From the NCBI GenBank assembly GCA_946631535.1, contig CAMPAF010000052.1:1-12285 (forward strand): a DNA stretch of 12,285 bases, written 5' to 3'. Shown here in pieces: positions 7,736-12,285 of this stretch. Under the pieces are notes generated by a model. It worked only from the letters and a program-made list of their open reading frames with translations, had not been told where the DNA came from and searched no databases. A program made the translations under genes and the position numbers. Position 1 is the stretch's first letter. The number at the start of each line of letters is the position of its first letter. This stretch comes from an uncultured Verrucomicrobiota bacterium. GTDB lineage: Bacteria > Verrucomicrobiota > Kiritimatiellia > RFP12 > UBA1067.

Positions 7736-9157
7736 ATGTGGCGATTAGTTGTGGCGGCGTCGGCATTCATGGTTGCGGGCGCGGCGTTCTGCGCGCCCTC
7801 CGGGGCTTGGCTCGTATCCGTGGATCCCGCCGACGAGATCGGGGCGATCAAGCCGATGAACGCCGTCAACGGCGGCCCCGCCAAGTTCAAGAGCAACAGC
7901 CGGGCCTGGCGGCATGCGCGAATCCCCTTTGGGCGAACGCACGACATGAACCACTCCTGGGAGTTCGGAGGACCGCACACCATCGACGTCGACGCCATCT
8001 TCCCGAACCCCGACGCGGACGAGAACGACCCGGGAAACTATGACTTCACGTACACGGACATGGCCCTGGACTTGATGAGGGAATGCGGCACGGAACCCTT
8101 CTACCGTCTGGGGCCGTCGATCGAAAGCGGGGCGAAGAAGTACCATACGCACCCGCCCAGGGATTTCGCGAAATGGGCGCGCGTGTGCGAACACATTATC
8201 CTGCACTGCAACGAGGGGTGGGCGAACGGGCGCCGCTACGGCATCCGCTACTGGGAGATCTGGTTCGAACCGGACCTGGGACCTAGCGCGTGGACCGGTA
8301 CGCGGGAGCAGTTCCTCGAGTTGTTCAAGACTGCCGCCGTCCATCTGAAGGGACGATTTCCGAAACTCAAGATCGGCGGCCCCGGCTTCGCCAACGCGCT
8401 CGCCTGGAAGGATTCCTTCCTGCCGTTCTGCCGGCGCGAGAACGTGCCTCTCGACTTCTACTCTTGGCATGCGTACAAGACCGACGCGCATGTCGTGGGC
8501 AAAATCGCCCGAGATGTAAGGGCGTTGCTGGACACGAACGGGTTCGAGCGCACGGAGTCCATACTCGGCGAGTGGAACTACGTGCGCACCTTCAGGGCCG
8601 GAGGCGAATGGGAGTATTCCCGGCAGGTCGAGTCTGGGCGCTTTATCCAGAAGGGGGCGGCGTTCGCGGCCGCCATGATGTCGGAATGCCAGGGCGCGCC
8701 CGTGGACGTGGCGATGTACTACGACGTGCGCACGTACGGGGGCATGAACATGCTGTTCGATCCGATCTCGTGCCGCGAGATGAAGGGATACTATCCCTTC
8801 CGCGCATGGGGCAGGCTTCTCCACGACTACGGAACGCAGGTGCGGGCGACGGCGGACGAACGGGTTTCGGAGGGCGCCTCCGGCGGCCAGCTGTTCGTAA
8901 CGTCGGCGAAGGGCAAGGACGGCAGGCTGGCCGTGTGGCTGGCGAGGTATTCGAACGACGACAACGTGCAGGACTGGCGGACGGTGAAGATCCGGCTGCC
9001 GGAGGATTGTTCCGGGCGACGCGCGACGTGCCATGTGACCGACGACATCAGGACCTACACGGAAACGACCTTGGACGTCGACAAGGACGGCATGCTTGAA
9101 CTTCTGCTTGTGCCAAACGGCTTTGCGCTGGTGGAAGTCGCCGCCCGCGGAAAATGA
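7736..9157 (+). CDS. GH39-like clan GH-A glycosidase, exported, with Asn-to-Phe change beside the acid/base
   Basis: This is a 473-residue protein related to GH39 beta-xylosidases. Three in-frame ATGs compete: 7694 (2 bases after the previous stop), 7727 and 7736. I chose 7736 because GGAAGG (7721-7726) is nine bases upstream and the start gives a compact signal peptide cleaved near AFCA/PSG (residue 20). Start 7694 would add 14 residues and remains possible. The barrel shows RIPFGRTHDMNH, YWEIWFEPDLG (E178, acid/base), a WTGT segment typical of this group, FYSWHAYK, and SILGEWNYV (E279, nucleophile). The residue before E178 is Phe177, where clan GH-A normally has Asn that contacts the substrate 2-hydroxyl; the codon is TTC. 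A C-terminal beta domain follows (about 395-470). It is likely co-transcribed with the GH43-like gene. Activity is plausible but uncertain because of Phe177. Confidence 0.85.
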   Translation: MWRLVVAASAFMVAGAAFCAPSGAWLVSVDPADEIGAIKPMNAVNGGPAKFKSNSRAWRHARIPFGRTHDMNHSWEFGGPHTIDVDAIFPNPDADENDPGNYDFTYTDMALDLMRECGTEPFYRLGPSIESGAKKYHTHPPRDFAKWARVCEHIILHCNEGWANGRRYGIRYWEIWFEPDLGPSAWTGTREQFLELFKTAAVHLKGRFPKLKIGGPGFANALAWKDSFLPFCRRENVPLDFYSWHAYKTDAHVVGKIARDVRALLDTNGFERTESILGEWNYVRTFRAGGEWEYSRQVESGRFIQKGAAFAAAMMSECQGAPVDVAMYYDVRTYGGMNMLFDPISCREMKGYYPFRAWGRLLHDYGTQVRATADERVSEGASGGQLFVTSAKGKDGRLAVWLARYSNDDNVQDWRTVKIRLPEDCSGRRATCHVTDDIRTYTETTLDVDKDGMLELLLVPNGFALVEVAARGK

Positions 9158-9168
9158 GGACATGCGAA

Positions 9169-9214
9169 GGAGAATGCCATGCCGCAAGGACCGGCTGGGC
9201 GCATCTCCGTTTTT
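9169..9214 (+). terminator. Possible rho-independent terminator after the GH39-like gene
   Basis: GGAGA (9169-9173) pairs with TCTCC (9204-9208), TGC (9175-9177) with GCA (9201-9203), and GCC (9181-9183) with GGC (9198-9200). TTTTT (9210-9214) follows at once. It begins 12 bases after the stop codon. The stem has a one-base and a three-base bulge, so strength is doubtful. Confidence 0.42.
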
Positions 9215-9436
9215 CACCCATGCGTATTGGGATTTGGAAACAACCAAGACAACTTTCAAGAACAACATTGTCCTGCGGACGCACCTTGAACATTCAGAAT
9301 CGTGGCAGTTTGAGGATCGGCAAATGGGAGCGGGCGAGTTAGCCCGCGCGCCAAAGGCAAGTTGTTTCAAAGGGTTGTTTCCAATCTTCAGAAGACTCGG
9401 CGGTGAATTTCGCAGATGCGCCCGGACCGGCTGCGT

Positions 9437-9467
9437 TTTACACAAACGGGCGGAGTTTTGATATACT
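9437..9467 (+). promoter_or_regulatory. Promoter of the beta-helix gene, extended -10 type
   Basis: TATACT (9462-9467) is preceded by TGA (9459-9461), forming an extended -10 box. Candidate -35 boxes are TTTACA (9437-9442, spacer 19) or TTACAC (9438-9443, spacer 18). Unlike the other two promoters, this one leaves a leader of roughly 28 bases and a clear ribosome binding site, AGAAGGA (9488-9494), seven bases before ATG 9502. Confidence 0.6.
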
Positions 9468-9501
9468 CTTGAACACGAACTTGTGACAGAAGGACGAGAC
9501 C

Positions 9502-12285
9502 ATGAAAACATTCAGAATCGTTGCGTGTGGAATGGCCGTGGCGGCCATGACATGGTTGGGTGCGCGGACGGCGTATGCCGGTACCGTCTACGTGGACAAC
9601 AAACTGTCCGACTATGCGGGCCACGACGGCTCGTCGTGGCAGATGGCGTACAGGACGATCCAGGATGGCGTGAACGCGGCGGCGGCCGGCGACACCGTGC
9701 TGGTCGCGCCTGGCATCTACGGCGACGACCAGGGGAAGGTGGCGGCGACGACCGGCTACCACGCCTGCCGCGTGTACATCGACAAGCCGATCACGCTCAA
9801 GTCCTCGGGCGGGCGCGACGTGACGCACCTCGTGGGCAACTACGTGGACGGGGCGTCGTCTTCCGCCGACGCCGTGGGCGGCGTGGTGATCGCGAAGGCG
9901 GCGGCGGTGGGCACCGTCGTGCAGGGCTTCACCATCCGCCGCTGCGGCACCTCGAAGCTCGGCAACGGGAGCAATTCCAACGGCGGCGCGGCGGTGTACT
10001 GCAAGCTGGACGCCGCGACGGCGATGGCGGGGATGCCGTGGGTGGCGGACTGCGCGATCGACGACTGCTATTCCTGCAGAGCCGCCCTCAGGTACGTGAA
10101 CGTGGCGCGCACGATCATCACGCACTGCCGCGCGACGGCGGTTCCGACCGTGGCCGACTACTGCAACCTCGCGTGGTGCGCGGTGGCCCACAACGGCGTG
10201 CTGACGCTTGACTGCCATCTGCTGCGCGGCACCAAGGGCGACGGCGCGACGGCCAACCACGTGATCAACTGCACGATCCAGGACAACGCGCGCAACGGCA
10301 CGTCCACGACCGCGCCGCGCTACATCTGCAACACGATCTTCAGGCAGGGCGGCATCTACTCGCCGATCTTGAGGAACTCCGTGTTCTCCAACGGACGCGG
10401 CGGCATGGGCAACGCCTCGAACCCAACGGACGTCTCCAGCACGAACGCGACGGCGACGAGCGTGTTCTCCAAGTCCGACGGCGTGACGGCCGGCGCCGCG
10501 GTGAACGACTTCCGGCTGGTGAAGGCCACGACCTTGGCGAACGCGACGGTGGCCGACTCGCCGGCGCTGAACGTCGGCGACGCCGCGCTGCTGGACGTTC
10601 TGCCGGAGGAGTACCGCTGGACGGACTGCTACGGCCATGCCGTGACGCCCGTGGACGGAAAAATCCACGCAGGCGCCGTGCAGGAGACGATGACCCCCGC
10701 CGCCGCGATTTCGTTCAGCAGCGACAACACGAGCTGCATTTCGGTGAACGGCGTGCACGGCGTGGCCAACATCGCCCAGACCGTCTATACGGACACGTGG
10801 CCCGTCTGCTACGACCTGCAGGCGGATGACGCGGCGACGCTGGCGGCGGCCAGCCTCAAGCCGTTCTTCGGGTACCTCGTGCAGGGCGGCTCGGTGCCGG
10901 ACCGCTACGTCTTCCCGGACGCGAACGAGCGCGTGCCGTTCGTTCCCGAGAACGGACGGGCCATGACGCTCATCTTTTGCCTGGCGACGCATGTCGTCTA
11001 CGTGGACGCCGCGGCGGAGGACGGCAACGCGGACACGGGGGCCGGCACGAAGGCGGAACCCTACGCGCGCATCCAGGCGGCGCTCGACGCCGTGCCGAAC
11101 AGCACGGCCAACAGGGCCGTCGTCTACGTGGCGCCGGGCACCTATTCGGCGGGCGGGACGGTCCATGGCGGCCTCAACCCCAACAGCCGCGTCTACGTGT
11201 CCCATGGCGACACGCGCTACCGCGTGATCGGGACGGGCGGCGCGGCGAACACGGTGATCGCGGGCGAGGCCGATCCGGACGCGCCCGCGGCGTGGCAGGG
11301 CTGTTCCACGAACGCCGTGCGCTGCATCCGCACGAGCGAAGGCTGTTTCATCGCCTTCCAGGGCTTTACGCTCACGGGCGGCCACTCGGCGGGCGGCGAG
11401 ACCGGCATCGGCTCCGGCAACTCCTACGGGCGCGGCGGCGCCCTTCAGGGGCAGAACACGGAACGCACGTGGCTGGTGGAGTGCATCGTCACGAACAACG
11501 TGGCGTATTGGGCTGGCGGGGCGTTCGCGAACGGCGTGGCGGTGAAGTGCTATTTCGCGGACAACCGCGTCGTGAAGGGCGGCGGCGTGTTCAGCCCGCA
11601 GAACAACGCCGCCAAGGGCCGCGAGATCCTCACCTCGTGCGTGGTCGACCAGCCGGGAATGCTGTTCGACACGCATACCGGCGTGATGGTGGTCAACTCC
11701 ACCCTGCGCGCCACGCCGTCCACGAAGATCCTCAGCGGGGCCGACGGCGACTTCTTCAACTCGATTCTCGTGGACTCCGCCGCGTCGACGGCAGGCGACA
11801 CGTCCAAGCGCATGATGGGCAACGTGATCTGGAACTACGACTACAAAGGCGCGGCGGCGCGGAACGCGGAAGGCGTCAACTACGTGAAGGCCGACCCGCT
11901 CTTCGTGGACGCGGCGGGCGGCGACTTCCACGTCTGCTCCGGCTCGCCGGCCGTGGGCGGCGGCACGGCGTGGGACGGGCTGGACGCGAGCGTCTGGAGC
12001 GCGACGGTGGCGTACTCGAACTACTATCGCCACATCCACTGCGACATGGACGGCAACATGCCGTACTTCGTGAACGGGAAGCCGACGGCCGGCGCGTACC
12101 AGGTGCCGGGCAAGGCGAGCGTGACGCTGGCGGCGAACGGGGCGTCGATCGCGTCGACGGCGTCGGGCAACGCGGTGGAATGGGGCGAGGAGGTGACGGT
12201 GACGGCGGCGGACGGCGACCGCCAGGCGCTGGGCATTTCGGTGAACGGCGAGGTGATGGAGGGCGTGACGTCGTACACGTTCACG
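9502..12285 (+). CDS. Secreted right-handed beta-helix protein with two tandem modules, 3'-truncated
   Basis: The frame from ATG 9502 stays open for 928 codons to the window edge, so the C-terminus is missing. A strong ribosome binding site supports the start. The signal peptide is clear (MKTFRIVACG..., cleavage after TAYA, residue 26). Module A (about 28-394) and module B (about 498-867) start alike: VYVD (29-32; 499-502), an R-(T/I)-Q-(D/A) helix capping segment, then APGIY or APGTY (69-73; 544-548). Both continue with Asn/Gly-rich coils typical of pectin-lyase-fold helices (NCTI, NSVFSNG, TNNVAYWAGGAF) and end in a DFxx...G(K/N)...AGA(V/Y)Q tail. Residues after about 870 begin a beta-rich repeat (VTVTAADGDRQ...) that may lead to a surface anchor outside the window. 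Cysteine is frequent. No lyase active site is evident, so adhesion or glycan binding is as likely as catalysis. Localisation is extracellular or outer surface by inference. Confidence 0.88.
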   Translation, partial: MKTFRIVACGMAVAAMTWLGARTAYAGTVYVDNKLSDYAGHDGSSWQMAYRTIQDGVNAAAAGDTVLVAPGIYGDDQGKVAATTGYHACRVYIDKPITLKSSGGRDVTHLVGNYVDGASSSADAVGGVVIAKAAAVGTVVQGFTIRRCGTSKLGNGSNSNGGAAVYCKLDAATAMAGMPWVADCAIDDCYSCRAALRYVNVARTIITHCRATAVPTVADYCNLAWCAVAHNGVLTLDCHLLRGTKGDGATANHVINCTIQDNARNGTSTTAPRYICNTIFRQGGIYSPILRNSVFSNGRGGMGNASNPTDVSSTNATATSVFSKSDGVTAGAAVNDFRLVKATTLANATVADSPALNVGDAALLDVLPEEYRWTDCYGHAVTPVDGKIHAGAVQETMTPAAAISFSSDNTSCISVNGVHGVANIAQTVYTDTWPVCYDLQADDAATLAAASLKPFFGYLVQGGSVPDRYVFPDANERVPFVPENGRAMTLIFCLATHVVYVDAAAEDGNADTGAGTKAEPYARIQAALDAVPNSTANRAVVYVAPGTYSAGGTVHGGLNPNSRVYVSHGDTRYRVIGTGGAANTVIAGEADPDAPAAWQGCSTNAVRCIRTSEGCFIAFQGFTLTGGHSAGGETGIGSGNSYGRGGALQGQNTERTWLVECIVTNNVAYWAGGAFANGVAVKCYFADNRVVKGGGVFSPQNNAAKGREILTSCVVDQPGMLFDTHTGVMVVNSTLRATPSTKILSGADGDFFNSILVDSAASTAGDTSKRMMGNVIWNYDYKGAAARNAEGVNYVKADPLFVDAAGGDFHVCSGSPAVGGGTAWDGLDASVWSATVAYSNYYRHIHCDMDGNMPYFVNGKPTAGAYQVPGKASVTLAANGASIASTASGNAVEWGEEVTVTAADGDRQALGISVNGEVMEGVTSYTFT

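Larger units (their letters stand above)
9158..9501. other. 344-base intergenic region of lower GC, no confident gene
   Basis: The stretch separates the glycosidase run from the beta-helix gene. GC drops (26 of 60 bases at 9241-9300). It holds the possible terminator, a perfect six-base-pair hairpin GCGGGC/GCCCGC (9330-9347) without a T-run, a ten-base direct repeat GGACCGGCTG (9188-9197 and 9424-9433), and the promoter of the next gene. One frame is open from ATG 9174 to the TGA at 9459-9461 (95 codons), but AAGGAG ends one base before that ATG, too close to serve it, and the peptide shows no recognisable domain. ATG 9179 has good spacing from the same AAGGAG but gives only 36 residues. I do not call either as a gene. 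Confidence 0.5.

Noticed and set aside
7745..9511. - strand frame of 588 codons opposite the GH39-like gene
   Set aside because: Composition is typical of a high-GC shadow; the + strand protein has intact catalytic motifs and a signal peptide.
9388..12039. Very long open frame (883 codons) on the - strand
   Set aside because: It is the shadow of the + strand beta-helix gene. Its product is extremely rich in Arg, His, Val and Ala with no domain, whereas the + frame has a ribosome binding site, a signal peptide and clear helix repeats.

Overview
The window is GC-rich DNA carrying a cluster of carbohydrate-degrading genes, all on the + strand. The style suggests a polysaccharide-degrading, Gram-negative-type bacterium, possibly of the PVC superphylum (Kiritimatiellota, Lentisphaerota or gut Verrucomicrobiota). 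Pointers are Sec-exported glycoside hydrolases without SusC/SusD or other transporters, a large secreted beta-helix protein, and a DUF4143 ATPase cassette. That placement is inference; no rRNA, tRNA or phylogenetic marker is present.

Layout. (1) 2-1921 is the 3' part of a GH2 enzyme cut by the left edge; after a 10-base gap comes a zinc-independent quinone oxidoreductase-like MDR protein (1932-2891), probably in the same operon. (2) 2892-4420 looks like an inserted cassette of lower GC: three direct repeats of 20 bases with an exact 33-base period (2898-2983), a sigma70-type promoter, and an AAA_14/DUF4143 ATPase with a PD-(D/E)XK-like C-terminus (3029-4420). (3) 4457-9157 holds three exported glycosidases: a clan GH-A enzyme with N-terminal beta domains, a GH43-like beta-propeller with its own promoter, and a GH39-like enzyme. 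(4) 9158-9501 is a non-coding or unassigned stretch with a possible terminator, a small hairpin and a promoter. (5) 9502-12285 is a secreted right-handed beta-helix protein with two homologous modules in tandem; its frame stays open to the right edge, so it is partial.

How the genes fit together. The GH2, GH-A, GH43-like and GH39-like enzymes could trim side chains and backbone of a plant-type or mucin-type glycan in the periplasm or outside the cell. The substrate cannot be read from sequence alone. The beta-helix protein may bind surfaces or glycans. The DUF4143 ATPase looks unrelated to the pathway.

Points most worth a second look: the 33-base repeat array in front of the ATPase; two start sites with the same TTGCGC-N17-TA(T/G)AAT-N6-start layout, suggesting leaderless mRNAs; a four-copy heptamer repeat inside the signal-peptide codons of the GH43-like gene, where copy change would shift the frame; and changed residues next to or at catalytic positions in the GH39-like (Asn to Phe) and GH43-like (Glu to Asp) proteins.
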